NCBI GenBank assembly: GCA_030426395.1
Contig: JAUHYE010000028.1
Coordinates: 1 to 33,764 of the forward strand
Direction: 5' to 3'
Length of the DNA stretch: 33,764 nt
DNA from: Phycisphaerae bacterium
Lineage (GTDB): Bacteria; Planctomycetota; Phycisphaerae; Phycisphaerales; UBA1924
Shown piece by piece: positions 15,595 through 23,831 of this stretch. The position numbers and the translations under genes were made by a program. Each line of letters opens with the position of its first letter. The first letter of the stretch is position 1. The notes beneath the pieces are model-generated. The model was not told where the DNA came from. It was given only the letters and a program-made list of their open reading frames with translations, and ran no database searches.

Positions 15595-16204
15595 ACCGAC
15601 GGATCACGCCGCGCACCACGCCCTGCACTTCGCAGTGCTTCACGCGGATGGGCTCGAAATCCGGGTTGGCCGGCTGTAAACGAATATGGTCGGCCTCCTT
15701 GAAGAACGTCTTGAGCGTCGTGGCCCCGTCGGGCAAGAGGGCCACGACACGGTCGCCGTTGTGGGCCGTCGGGCTACGTTCGATGAGCACGTAGTCGCCG
15801 TCGAGGATGCCCTCGTCGCGCATCGAGTCGCCATCGACCTTGAGAGCGAACATGGACCGGCTGGAGTCCGAGGGGTTGCCGACCAGTTGCTGCAGGTCGA
15901 TCTCGTCGCTGTCGGCGACCTTCTCGATCGGGTAGCCCGCGGCGATCTTGCCGACCAGCGGATATCGCAGCGGACGCGACTCGTCGGGAACCGAGATGCC
16001 CTCAGCGATCGACAAAGAGCGTGCCCTGTTGGGCTCGCGCACCAGGGCGCCCTTCTTGATGAGCGCCTCGACGTGCTCGAACACGGTTACCTTGCTGACG
16101 CCGATTTCGTCGGCGAGTTCCTGCATCGTCGGTGAATAGCCGCGGCGGATCCGCCAGTCGCGGATAAGCCGGAGAATGCGCAGTTGCTTGGGAGTCAGAT
16201 TCAT
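15590..16204 (-). CDS. lexA: LexA repressor (SOS regulator)
   Basis: 204 aa. LexA represses DNA-repair genes until RecA filaments trigger its self-cleavage. The N-terminal winged helix-turn-helix is residues 1-65 (LTPKQLRILRLIRDW, YSPTMQELADEIGVSKVTVFEHVEAL). The S24 domain has the cleavage site Ala89-Gly90, the nucleophile Ser127 in GDSMRDEGI and the general base Lys165 in TTLKTFF, so autoproteolysis should work. GAGGAAGG precedes the ATG at 16204. The recognition helix (about residues 37-49) has KVTVFEHVEALIKKG, which is not the E. coli or Bacillus version, so the operator sequence cannot be assumed. Confidence 0.95.
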   Translation of the reverse strand: MNLTPKQLRILRLIRDWRIRRGYSPTMQELADEIGVSKVTVFEHVEALIKKGALVREPNRARSLSIAEGISVPDESRPLRYPLVGKIAAGYPIEKVADSDEIDLQQLVGNPSDSSRSMFALKVDGDSMRDEGILDGDYVLIERSPTAHNGDRVVALLPDGATTLKTFFKEADHIRLQPANPDFEPIRVKHCEVQGVVRGVIRRY

Positions 16205-16803
16205 GGTTGCCTTCCTCGTTCACGCGCGCCCTGATTGGCCTTGGGGCGAGCCCAGCGACCAATGTACCGCACGCCAGATCCCTCTCGGCAACGCAAATCC
16301 TCGCTGCCGGGCGGGACGGTGTGATCGACCTCTCCGGGCGATCGTCGGCCTTCTCGACCGGCAACGCCCCCTCCAATGGCCCGAGCGGTGCCCGGGCCGA
16401 GTCCAGTGTGTTTGATCCGAATGCCTGCCGGCGGCTGGTGAGCCACCCCAGACGCAGCGAGCCGAGAACCAGGCCGACCACCTCTGCCAACGTCGTCGTT
16501 GGCGCGAAGTTCTCTACCGATCGGCTTCCGGATTGCCGCTCGCCCGTACCCACGACGAAGTCACCGCCCGGACCGAGCAGGACCAAGCCCGAAGCGATCT
16601 CCTGGGGCCCCTCCGGGTTGCCCTGGTGCGACGCACATTCGGGTTGGGTCTGGTATGCGATCATGGCTGCTTCATCGGTCGGCCTGGTGAGCCTGTTCGA
16701 TATTTTTTTGGATATTTGTTCGGATGAATGTAGCAGGCCATTTCCCTGATATCAAGGGTATGACCGCCAACTATTTCAGCAATGGGCTCTGTCTGATAAC
16801 GCC
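16205..16803. other. 599-bp region between lexA and dprA with no clear gene
   Basis: Open frames exist on both strands (for example 16207-16749 plus, and a minus frame from 16664 running into lexA), but none has a ribosome binding site, domain or signal peptide. TTGCCG-N19-TACATT, with the -10 at 16261-16266 on the minus strand, is a weak lexA promoter candidate. The stretch 16690-16800 is clearly more AT-rich than its surroundings. It contains two TGTTCG-AT sequences (16694-16701 and 16717-16725) around a T7 run. Confidence 0.5.
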
Positions 16804-17982
16804 TTATCGATTCCGAACAAGCCTCATCCCTTCACGCCTGATCCGGCGTCGAATTTCCAGCAGGGTCACCGTGGCACGCACCTGCTCGGGCGGCAGAGCC
16901 ACACGCTCGCACAATTGGTCGAGCGTCAAAGCCTCCGCCAGCGCGTCGAGCACACGGTCCTCAATGCTGTTCGGGGTCCGATCGCCCCCGGTTCCCTGAT
17001 CGGCATCCGGGAATTCCGAAGAAACCTCGAACAGGCCCTGGGATGGTGCCCGGCGGCCCCTGGTGGGTTCCAAAGCTTCTTCGACGTCGGCGGGGCTGGC
17101 GACCAGGGTGACACCATCGCGGATCAGGGCGTGGCACCCCCGGCTGCTTTCGACGTCGACCCGGCCGGGCAGGGCCATGACTTCCCGCCCCATCTCGCCT
17201 GCCAGGCGGGCGGTGATAAGTGCCCCGCTCCGCTCGCCGGCCTCGATGACCACGATGCCGCGCGACAGGCCGGCGATGATTCGGTTGCGGGCGGGGAAGT
17301 TCTTGGCCTCGGGCCGGCAGTTCATGGGCAACTCGGAAACGACGGCCCCGCCGCTGGCGACGATCTTCTCGAAGAGCTCGGCGTTCTCGGCCGGGTAGTT
17401 GTGATCGAGCCCGCAGCCGAGGACGGCGACCGTGGTGCCGCCCGAGCGGAGGGCCGCGTGGTGGGCGGCGGTGTCGATGCCGCGAGCGCCGCCCGAGACG
17501 ATCGACCACCCCGCCTGGGCAAGCACGCCCGCGAATCGCCCGGCTTGATCGATTCCATACGCCGAGCACTTTCGAGCGCCCACGAGCCCGACGCCGTCGA
17601 CGGCGAGCGCATCGATCGACCCGCGAACATAAAGGATGGCCGGGGCGTGCTCATCACCGGCGAGTTGGGGTGGATAGGCGGGATCGTCGAAGGGAAGCAA
17701 CCGAACGCCGGTGGACTGGACATGCTCGAACTTCTCGTCGACGTCATTGCGTGCCTGCGAGAGCCCGCGGCTCAGCTTCCTGGCCAGTGGCTCACCGACG
17801 GAGGGAATCGAGGCAAGGTCGGCCATCGACGCGTCGAGCGCGGCTTCGGGCCCGCCCATGATCGAGATCAGCCGACGGATTCGGCGGGGTCCAAGTTCGG
17901 GCACGAGCGTGAGCGCCAGCACAGCCCGGGCGCTGGGCCGGGTGTCGGTCGCCACAGGCTGTGCCGCTCCGTTCGCCGTCAT
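16804..17982 (-). CDS. dprA: DNA-processing protein DprA
   Basis: 392 aa. DprA loads RecA on incoming single-stranded DNA in natural transformation and is also kept in lineages without known competence. An N-terminal helix-hairpin-helix-like part (about 18-75) is followed by the Rossmann-like core: GVGLVGARKCSAYG, SGGARGIDTAAHHAAL, VLGCGLDHNYPAEN, NFPARNRIIAGLSRGIVVIEAGERSGALITARLA. A C-terminal winged-helix domain (about 330-392) includes LTLDQLCERVALPPEQVRATVTLLE. I chose the ATG at 17982, which has TACCAT 8 nt upstream and no Shine-Dalgarno sequence. No com or type IV pilus machinery genes are nearby. Confidence 0.95.
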   Translation of the reverse strand: MTANGAAQPVATDTRPSARAVLALTLVPELGPRRIRRLISIMGGPEAALDASMADLASIPSVGEPLARKLSRGLSQARNDVDEKFEHVQSTGVRLLPFDDPAYPPQLAGDEHAPAILYVRGSIDALAVDGVGLVGARKCSAYGIDQAGRFAGVLAQAGWSIVSGGARGIDTAAHHAALRSGGTTVAVLGCGLDHNYPAENAELFEKIVASGGAVVSELPMNCRPEAKNFPARNRIIAGLSRGIVVIEAGERSGALITARLAGEMGREVMALPGRVDVESSRGCHALIRDGVTLVASPADVEEALEPTRGRRAPSQGLFEVSSEFPDADQGTGGDRTPNSIEDRVLDALAEALTLDQLCERVALPPEQVRATVTLLEIRRRIRREGMRLVRNR

Positions 17983-17990
17983 CGCGCGAG

Positions 17991-17996
17991 ATGGTA
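17991..17996 (-). promoter_or_regulatory. -10 element of leaderless dprA
   Basis: TACCAT on the minus strand, 8 nt before the ATG at 17982. The same hexamer is used by thiS and tyrS. Confidence 0.4.
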
Positions 17997-18054
17997 GCCC
18001 TGAACCGACAGCCCCGGACAACCCCCTCACACGGCCTCGGGGCTCGTTGCCTAC

Positions 18055-18060
18055 TAGGCT
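18055..18060 (+). promoter_or_regulatory. Candidate -10 element for the SpoIID/LytB gene
   Basis: TAGGCT, the hexamer also seen before the glycosyltransferase gene, here with a leader of about 45 nt that contains GGGGAG. Confidence 0.3.
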
Positions 18061-18110
18061 TCGGCGGATCGGGCCAGTTTGGCCTCAAACGGCCGATGAT
18101 GGGGAGCAGG

Positions 18111-19538
18111 ATGTTCCAGCGTTTTCGCCACGCGACCGGACATGGATGGCGCTTCGTCTTCGGCGAGGCGGGCATCGCCCGCGCCCATCTGGCCCATCCG
18201 GGCTCGGGCACGATGGTTGCGCTGCTGTGCCTGGGACTGATCGTCAGTCTCGTGGCGGCCAGTTGCCAATGGCCGGGACGATCGAGTGCGATGATCGGCC
18301 CGTCAGCGGGCGGCTGGGAGGTCTCGAACGTCTGGCTGGGGCAGGAGCCGACGATCCGGGTTCGGATCGTGAAGCCGACGAACGAGGTCGTGATCGCCGG
18401 TGCCCGGCTGGTGATGTCGAAGGATGCGGCGGGGCGGATCAAGATCTATCGCACGCCATTGCTCGTGCGCGCGACGGCGGGCGGCTTGCACCTGAGCGAG
18501 CCTGGCGGCGTCACGACCAATGTGGCGGGCGATATCGAACTCGAGTCGGCCGACCCGCGTGCGTCCTCGTTCTCGTCGCCCGGTACGGTTGGCTGGTTCA
18601 AGGATGCGCCCACGATCGCGGTCGCGGGCGTGCCGTATGCAGGGAGCGTGCGGCTCTCGGCCTCGGTCGAAGGCGTTCAGGCCGTCAACGAGATCGACCT
18701 CGAGCGGTACGTCGCGGCCGTGGCGTCGAAGGAGTTGTTCCCATCGTGGGAACTGGCCGCCTACGAGGCCCAGTGCGTGGCGGCGCGGTCGTACGCGATG
18801 CAGTCGATGGGGCTTGCAGACCGCCGCGGCAGGGCGTGGCACGTCGAATCGAGCACCGTCGACCAGGCCTATCCCGGGCACACGACGCACGAACGCTCGA
18901 TAACCGCCGCGATGAACACGCGCGGGCGGGTGCTGGTGTATGGCGGCGAGATCTTGCGGGCCTACTACAGCAGCACCAGCGGCGGGCGGAGCGGATCGGC
19001 GGCTGACACTTGGCCGACTGGCCCGGGCTACGAGTACAACCTGCTGCCTCCCATCCAGGCCCATGTGGCTGTGCACGCGAGCGACGCATCCCGGCTGCAC
19101 CGATGGCAGGTGGTCCGTACGCCTGACGACGTAACGCGGCGGTTGCGGGCATGGGGCGAGAACGCGGGCCACACACTCAAGAGCGCGAGAGCGGTCACGA
19201 ACATCGAGGTCGCACGCACGAATCGTGTTGGCCGGCCCGCGCAGTATCGGGTGGGCGAACGCAACGGAGTATCGCACCTGCTGAGTGCCGAGCAGCTCCG
19301 CATCGCGCTCAATACCGACGTGAAGGGGCTTCCCGACGTTTCCGGCGATGACCGGGTGCGAAGCGGCGATTTGGAGGTCACGGGCGCCGGGTCGCGATTC
19401 GTGATCCGCGGCCGGGGATTCGGCCACGGCGTCGGGCTGTGCCAGTACAGCGCGCAGGCGCTGGCCCAGCGAGGGTGGAGCGGCGATCGCATCCTGATGA
19501 ACTTCTACGTCGGGGCGAGCCTGGAGCGGGCGTACTAG
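18111..19538 (+). CDS. SpoIID/LytB-domain lipoprotein
   Basis: 475 aa from the ATG at 18111, which has GGGGAG 4 nt upstream; two in-frame ATGs lie 12 and 15 nt earlier. An N-terminal basic and hydrophobic segment ends in VAASC, a possible lipobox at about residue 48. The SpoIID domain follows: IDLERYVAAVASKELFPSWELAAYEAQCVAARSYA (about 198-232), then STVDQAYPG, YYSSTSGGRSGSA, and near the end GRGFGHGVGLCQYSAQALAQRGW. SpoIID is a lytic transglycosylase that acts on glycan strands stripped of stem peptides. The conserved glutamate in SKELFP is present. The organism is not expected to form spores, so a role in envelope peptidoglycan remodelling is inferred. Confidence 0.9.
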   Translation: MFQRFRHATGHGWRFVFGEAGIARAHLAHPGSGTMVALLCLGLIVSLVAASCQWPGRSSAMIGPSAGGWEVSNVWLGQEPTIRVRIVKPTNEVVIAGARLVMSKDAAGRIKIYRTPLLVRATAGGLHLSEPGGVTTNVAGDIELESADPRASSFSSPGTVGWFKDAPTIAVAGVPYAGSVRLSASVEGVQAVNEIDLERYVAAVASKELFPSWELAAYEAQCVAARSYAMQSMGLADRRGRAWHVESSTVDQAYPGHTTHERSITAAMNTRGRVLVYGGEILRAYYSSTSGGRSGSAADTWPTGPGYEYNLLPPIQAHVAVHASDASRLHRWQVVRTPDDVTRRLRAWGENAGHTLKSARAVTNIEVARTNRVGRPAQYRVGERNGVSHLLSAEQLRIALNTDVKGLPDVSGDDRVRSGDLEVTGAGSRFVIRGRGFGHGVGLCQYSAQALAQRGWSGDRILMNFYVGASLERAY

Positions 19539-19549
19539 GTTCGTTCGCG

Positions 19550-20908
19550 CTACTTCGGCGACGGCTCTGCCCACTCCCTCAGCGGGGCGCCGTCGCGCAC
19601 GACGGCCAGATTGCGCAGGCGATCGGGATAGTCGGAGGGAATGGTCCAGATGATCTCGCGTGCGGGGGACGGATGGTCGGGCGTCACGCCCACCAGCCCG
19701 CGGTCGGCCGGGCCCAGGTCGGTGCGGATGGCCAGCAGCACATCGGAACTCGCCCAAGGGTGATTGAACCAATAGCGGTGGCCCGTAATGTCGAAGCCGC
19801 GGTCGTCGGCGCCCCGCGAGACGTCGATAACGTGCAACCGCTCCAGCTCGCGCAGCCAAATTCGCTCCTCCTCGCTCACCGCGTCGTCGTGCAGCAGGCC
19901 GATGCGAAGTCCCCCGCCCATGAATCGCTCGGCCGAGGCGAGCGCACCGTCGTGGCTGCTCTGGGTCACCACGACCTCGCCGGCCACTTCGTGGATGGCG
20001 GGGAGTTCTTCGAGGAACTGGTCCATGGGCACATCAGCGGCCGCGAAGTAGACCGTGTCGATCCGGAGCTTCTCTTGCAACGCATGGTGGTCGAGGTCGG
20101 CGTGCCGCTCACGCAGCAGGGCCATGGCACGCGAGGTGACACGCCCGCCCGCGCTCCAGCACAAGACGTGGATGCGCCGGGCACTCGTGTCGCTGGCGAG
20201 CACTTCAAGAAGCGTGGCCAGAGCGGGCGCGGAGTGATAGGCGCGGCCGACGTCGCCGCCCACGCCATAGGCGAAGATGTTCTGGTGCGTGGGCCAGGCG
20301 AAGGCGACCGAGGTGAGGTCCCGACCCATGAAGTGGTCGAGCTGTGCGGCGAAGGCGCAGGCGTTGTAAAAATCGACCTTGGCGCCGTGCACGTAGACGA
20401 GAATGTCCTTGTCGCGGGCGCTCGAGACGGCCTGGTCGATGTTCTCCAGCACCCAGCCCGCCCGGTTAGGCTGGGCGGCCTCTGCGGCGGTGGCGTCTAT
20501 TGGGAAGCGGCCGGCCTCGAACACGCCGTTGATGGTCAGCGGCGGACGGCCGTCCATCCCCGGCGTGAGCGTCGCGGCTTGGAGGTCGGCCCAGGACATG
20601 TCCTCGGGCCCGAAGCCAACGAGAGCCGCGCCCATCGAGAGTTGCTCGCCCGCGCGGTTGCCGTAGTCGATGGCGCGGCGGGTGCTGGTGCGGTCGCGTG
20701 TGGTGGCGTAGTAGACACGCCGTGGCACCCAGCGTTCATCCTCGGGGATGTGGGCCATCGGATCGACGCCCGTCTCGGTGAACAACGCGGGCGTGGGCAT
20801 GAGCGGCTCGAGCGACGCCCGGCAGGCGGACAACAGGCCGAGCACGAGCATCGTGGGAACGAGCATCAGCACGCGGGCCATGCGAGCCCGGGGGAGAGTT
20901 GCGTTCAT
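19550..20908 (-). CDS. Alpha/beta-hydrolase lipoprotein (DUF900-like)
   Basis: 452 aa from the ATG at 20908. The signal peptide ends in LLSAC, with Cys29 the predicted lipidated residue. RRVYYATTRDR is the usual start of the DUF900 esterase-like family. ILVYVHGAKVDFYNACAFAAQL marks the oxyanion-hole strand, FAWPTHQ follows, and CWSAGG gives the nucleophile serine in a variant of GxSxG. A late His (DITGHRYWFNHPWA) may complete the triad. The substrate is unknown. I reject the longer frame starting 8 codons upstream because TATCAT lies 5 nt before this ATG (leaderless). It is downstream of katG on the same strand but separated by a strong terminator. Confidence 0.85.
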   Translation of the reverse strand: MNATLPRARMARVLMLVPTMLVLGLLSACRASLEPLMPTPALFTETGVDPMAHIPEDERWVPRRVYYATTRDRTSTRRAIDYGNRAGEQLSMGAALVGFGPEDMSWADLQAATLTPGMDGRPPLTINGVFEAGRFPIDATAAEAAQPNRAGWVLENIDQAVSSARDKDILVYVHGAKVDFYNACAFAAQLDHFMGRDLTSVAFAWPTHQNIFAYGVGGDVGRAYHSAPALATLLEVLASDTSARRIHVLCWSAGGRVTSRAMALLRERHADLDHHALQEKLRIDTVYFAAADVPMDQFLEELPAIHEVAGEVVVTQSSHDGALASAERFMGGGLRIGLLHDDAVSEEERIWLRELERLHVIDVSRGADDRGFDITGHRYWFNHPWASSDVLLAIRTDLGPADRGLVGVTPDHPSPAREIIWTIPSDYPDRLRNLAVVRDGAPLREWAEPSPK

Positions 20909-20913
20909 GGGCC

Positions 20914-20919
20914 ATGATA
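20914..20919 (-). promoter_or_regulatory. -10 element of leaderless hydrolase gene
   Basis: TATCAT on the minus strand, 5 nt before the ATG at 20908; the closest to the TATAAT consensus among the leaderless set. Confidence 0.5.
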
Positions 20920-20937
20920 CGCCGGAGCGCATGAGAC

Positions 20938-20961
20938 GAGCCCGGCGGTGGGGCCGGGCTC
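20938..20961 (-). terminator. katG terminator hairpin
   Basis: GAGCCCGGC and GCCGGGCTC form a perfect 9-bp stem with a 6-nt loop, 38 bp after the katG stop. On the minus strand it is followed by GTCTCATG, so the U-tract is poor. Confidence 0.6.
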
Positions 20962-20998
20962 GGGCTGGCTTGTTCTGTCGAGCGTGCCGGCTCGCGGC

Positions 20999-23311
20999 TT
21001 ACTCCACGTCGAAGCGGTCGAGCATCATCACCTTGTTCCACGCGGCGATGAAGTCCTTGACCATCCGCTCGTGGCCGTCGTCGGCGGCGTAGACCTCGGC
21101 CAGGTTGCGAAGCTGGGAATTGGAACCGAAGACCAGGTCCATGCGCGTGGCGGTGTGCTTCGTCTCGCCCGTGGCGCGATCCTTCAGGTAGAAGCCCATC
21201 TCTATCGGGTCGGCCGCCTCCCACTCGTAGCGCATGTCGCACAGGGTGGTGAAGAAGTCGTTGGTCAACACACCCGGGCGGTCGGTGAAGACGCCATGCT
21301 TGGAGTGGTCGAAGTTCTGGTCGAGCACGCGCAGGCCGCCGACGAGGACGGTCCATTCGGGGGCGGTCAGCGTCAGCAGGTTCGCGCGGTCGAGGAAGAT
21401 CCGCTCGGGGGCGACGTCGACCTTGACGTTCATGTTCACGTAGTTGCGGAAGCCATCGACCACCGGCTGGAGCCAGTCGAAGCTCTCGGCGTCGGTCTGC
21501 TCGTCGGTGGCGTCGGTGCGGCCGGGGGTAAAGGGAACGGTCGCGTCCACGCCCGAAACTCCCGAGTCACGGGCCGCCTTCTCGACGGCCGCGCAGCCCC
21601 CCAGCACGATGAGGTCGGCCAGCGAGACCTTCTTGTTGCCGCTCTGTGAGTTGTTGAACTCCGATTGAACGCCGCGGAGCGTGTCGAGGACCTTTGCCAG
21701 TTCCTGCGGCCGGTTCATGGCCCAGTCCTTCTGTGGGTCCAGCGCAACGCGGGCGCCGTTCGCGCCGCCACGCTTGTCCGAGTCGCGGTACGTGGACGCG
21801 GAGGCCCATGCGGCCGAGACGAGTTCGGAAACGCTCAAGCCCTTGCCCAGGATCGCCTGCTTGAGGTTGGCGATGTCGTTGTCGTCGATGAGCCCGTGGT
21901 CGGCCGCGGGCACCGGGTCCTGCCAGACGAGGTCTTCGCTTGGCACCTCGGGGCCCAGATAACGGCTCTTGGGGCCCATGTCGCGGTGGGTCAGCTTGAA
22001 CCAGGCGCGGGCAAAACAGTCAGAGAAGTAGTCGAAGTCGGCCAGGAACCGCTCGCAGATCCTGCGATACTCGGGATCGACCTTGAGCGCCAGGTCGGTG
22101 GTGAGCATCATGAGCTCGTTCTGCTGGCCCTCGACGTGTGCGTCGGGCGTCTTGGGCGCGCTCGCATCCTTGGGCTTGTACTGGATGCCGCCCGCGGGGC
22201 TTCGCGTCAGCTCCCAGTCGAACTTGAAGAGGTTCTCCAGGAACGAGTTGTCCCACGCGATGGGCGTGGGCGTCCACGCGCCCTCGATGCCGCTGGTCAT
22301 GGCGTACTTGGCGTACCCGGTCCCTTCCTCGTTCTTCCAGCCCATGCCCTGCGCGCTGATCGGCGCGCCCTCGGGGGCCGGCCCGATCTTGGAGGGGTCG
22401 ACCGCGCCGTGGCTCTTGCCGAAGGCGTGCCCGCCGGCGATGAGCGCGACGGTCTCCTCGTCGTCCATGGCCATGCGCTTGAAAGTCTCGCGGATGTCGC
22501 CGATGGCGCTCGCGACGTCCCCATCGCGATTTGGCCCCTCGGGATGCACGTAGATCAGCCCCTGGAACGCGGCCGCCAGCGGGGCCTCGAGGTCGTAGTT
22601 CTCGTCGCCGGGCTTGCCGGTCCACCGCTTGGTGCGCGTGACCATCTCGCCGGGGTGGCTCCCGCCCTGGGTGGCCGCACCCTCGAACTCGGCCACGCTC
22701 TTGCCGTTCCAGAACTCGCTGCCGAAGTAGATGCCGCGGTCGGGCTCCCAGGTGTCCTCACGCCCGCCACCGAAGCCAAAGGTCTTGAAGCCCATGGTTT
22801 CCAGTGCGACATTGCCGGCCAGGACCATGAGGTCGGCCCACGAGATCGCCGCGCCGTACTTCTTCTTGATGGGCCAGAGCAGGCGGCGGCTCTTGTCGAT
22901 GTTGCCGTTGTCGTCCCACGAGTTGGTCGGGGCGAAGCGCTGCATGCCCCCGCCCGCGCCGCCGCGGCCGTCGGCGATGCGGTACGTGCCCGCCGCGTGC
23001 CAGGCCATGCGGACCATCTGCGGCCCGTAGTGGCCGTAGTCGGCCGGCCACCAGGGCTGGCTGTCGGTCATGACGGCGGCGATGTCGGCCTTGAGCTGCT
23101 GGAAGTCGATCGAGTTGAAGGCCTTCTGATACTCCTCGCCCCGGAGCGGGTTGCCTTGGGGCGGGTCCTGATGGAGCAGCTCGACGGGCAGGCGGTTGGG
23201 CCACCAGTCGGAGATCTGCGGGGCCGAGCCGAGGGCGCCGCCGACGCGGCCGCCGCGGAAGGGGCACTGGCCGGCCTGCTGCCCGGGCTGTTGGGTGCTG
23301 GGGGGGGTCAT
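20999..23311 (-). CDS. katG: Catalase-peroxidase KatG
   Basis: 770 aa. This bifunctional haem enzyme removes hydrogen peroxide. The distal site is Arg101, Trp104 and His105 in [13 protein letters not shown]. The Met-Tyr-Trp cross-link that gives catalase activity should form from Trp104, Tyr254 and Met280, which have the same spacing as in Mycobacterium tuberculosis KatG (107, 229, 255 when corrected for the longer loop). The proximal haem ligand is His295 in [11 protein letters not shown], with Trp346 below it. The haem-free C-terminal domain is complete. The start at 23311 has GAGGAGA upstream; the longer frame reaches into the promoter. A Fur/PerR-like palindrome lies 51 bp upstream. The first loop (between Trp104 and Tyr254) is about 28 residues longer than in M. 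tuberculosis. Confidence 0.97.
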   Translation of the reverse strand: MTPPSTQQPGQQAGQCPFRGGRVGGALGSAPQISDWWPNRLPVELLHQDPPQGNPLRGEEYQKAFNSIDFQQLKADIAAVMTDSQPWWPADYGHYGPQMVRMAWHAAGTYRIADGRGGAGGGMQRFAPTNSWDDNGNIDKSRRLLWPIKKKYGAAISWADLMVLAGNVALETMGFKTFGFGGGREDTWEPDRGIYFGSEFWNGKSVAEFEGAATQGGSHPGEMVTRTKRWTGKPGDENYDLEAPLAAAFQGLIYVHPEGPNRDGDVASAIGDIRETFKRMAMDDEETVALIAGGHAFGKSHGAVDPSKIGPAPEGAPISAQGMGWKNEEGTGYAKYAMTSGIEGAWTPTPIAWDNSFLENLFKFDWELTRSPAGGIQYKPKDASAPKTPDAHVEGQQNELMMLTTDLALKVDPEYRRICERFLADFDYFSDCFARAWFKLTHRDMGPKSRYLGPEVPSEDLVWQDPVPAADHGLIDDNDIANLKQAILGKGLSVSELVSAAWASASTYRDSDKRGGANGARVALDPQKDWAMNRPQELAKVLDTLRGVQSEFNNSQSGNKKVSLADLIVLGGCAAVEKAARDSGVSGVDATVPFTPGRTDATDEQTDAESFDWLQPVVDGFRNYVNMNVKVDVAPERIFLDRANLLTLTAPEWTVLVGGLRVLDQNFDHSKHGVFTDRPGVLTNDFFTTLCDMRYEWEAADPIEMGFYLKDRATGETKHTATRMDLVFGSNSQLRNLAEVYAADDGHERMVKDFIAAWNKVMMLDRFDVE

Positions 23312-23361
23312 GGTGGGGTCTCCTCTTCGTGGGATCCTGCCGGGGGCCGGCCTGTCTCGAT

Positions 23362-23376
23362 CTGGAATGATTCTAA
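23362..23376 (-). promoter_or_regulatory. Fur/PerR-type operator upstream of katG
   Basis: Minus strand TTAGAATCATTCCAG: a 7-1-7 inverted repeat with 5 of 7 positions symmetric, close to the PerR-type consensus TTAnAATnATTnTAA. It lies between the predicted katG transcription start and the ATG, where a repressor would block transcription. Peroxide control of katG by Fur-family repressors is known in several phyla; here it is inferred. Confidence 0.6.
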
Positions 23377-23387
23377 TCTGAAGCCGC

Positions 23388-23393
23388 AGGATA
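23388..23393 (-). promoter_or_regulatory. Candidate katG -10 element
   Basis: TATCCT on the minus strand, 12 bp upstream of the palindrome and about 76 nt before the katG start. No strong -35 is seen. The same hexamer serves the gene at 5131. Confidence 0.4.
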
Positions 23394-23549
23394 CCCCACA
23401 CGGTCGGCGAAGGCCAACCCGGGCGGTGGGTCGGGGGCCCGTTTGAGGCGAGGCCGGTTTGTTCGGGTCCGGCTCGCCGCAAACCGCCACCACGGCCCGT
23501 CAGGAGGGGTGCGAGCCGCGATCACCCCAACATTGACCTCTGTTTTGCC

Positions 23550-23738
23550 CGCGCAAGATGGAGTTCTGCGCGGGCAAGATGGAGTTCTGCCCGGGCAAGA
23601 TCGAGTTCTGCCCGGGCAGGATGGAGTTTTGCGCGGGCAAGATCGAGTTCTGCCCGGGCAGGATGGAGTTCTGCGCGGGCAAGATCGAGTTCTGCCCGGG
23701 CAGGATGGAGTTCTGCGCGGGCAGGATGGAGGTCTGCC
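23550..23738 (+). repeat. Near-perfect 21-bp tandem repeat array B (9 units)
   Basis: Nine contiguous 21-bp units begin at 23550, 23571, 23592, 23613, 23634, 23655, 23676, 23697 and 23718, with consensus CGGGCArGATsGAGTTCTGCs. From 23592 to 23717 two unit types alternate exactly, AAGATC...GCC then AGGATG...GCG, so the recent expansion unit is 42 bp (three copies). A partial unit precedes the array, and the sequence decays after 23739. Unit junctions form CCCGGG or GCGCGG palindromic centres. There are no CRISPR-like spacers. Confidence 0.95.
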
Positions 23739-23820
23739 CGGGCACGGCCGCAGCCCGCGGGGCCATGCCCGGTGGCTCGCATGGAGGGCAATTGGGGATG
23801 TCGGTTGGGCGGATGGGCCG

Positions 23821-23826
23821 TACGCT
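23821..23826 (+). promoter_or_regulatory. -10 element of leaderless nucleotidyltransferase gene
   Basis: TACGCT, 5 nt before the GTG at 23832. Confidence 0.4.
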
Positions 23827-23831
23827 CACGC

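Larger units (their letters stand above)
23312..23831. other. 520-bp region between divergent katG and nucleotidyltransferase genes
   Basis: It holds the katG leader with its operator and -10, then about 150 bp of GC-rich sequence with no feature seen, then the 21-bp array B (23550-23738), then about 80 bp leading to the -10 at 23821. Long open frames across the array are artefacts of a repeat length divisible by three. Confidence 0.7.

Noticed and set aside
16002-16749. Two opposing open frames in the gap upstream of lexA (minus from 16664, plus from 16207)
   Set aside because: No ribosome binding site, no recognisable domain, one overlaps lexA heavily, and the base composition gives long frames by chance in GC-rich DNA.
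20999-23482. Longer katG start at 23482
   Set aside because: It would translate through the -10 element and the palindrome; the ATG at 23311 has a good ribosome binding site and the family-typical start.
23550-23738. CRISPR array
   Set aside because: Units are contiguous, without variable spacers, and there are no cas genes.
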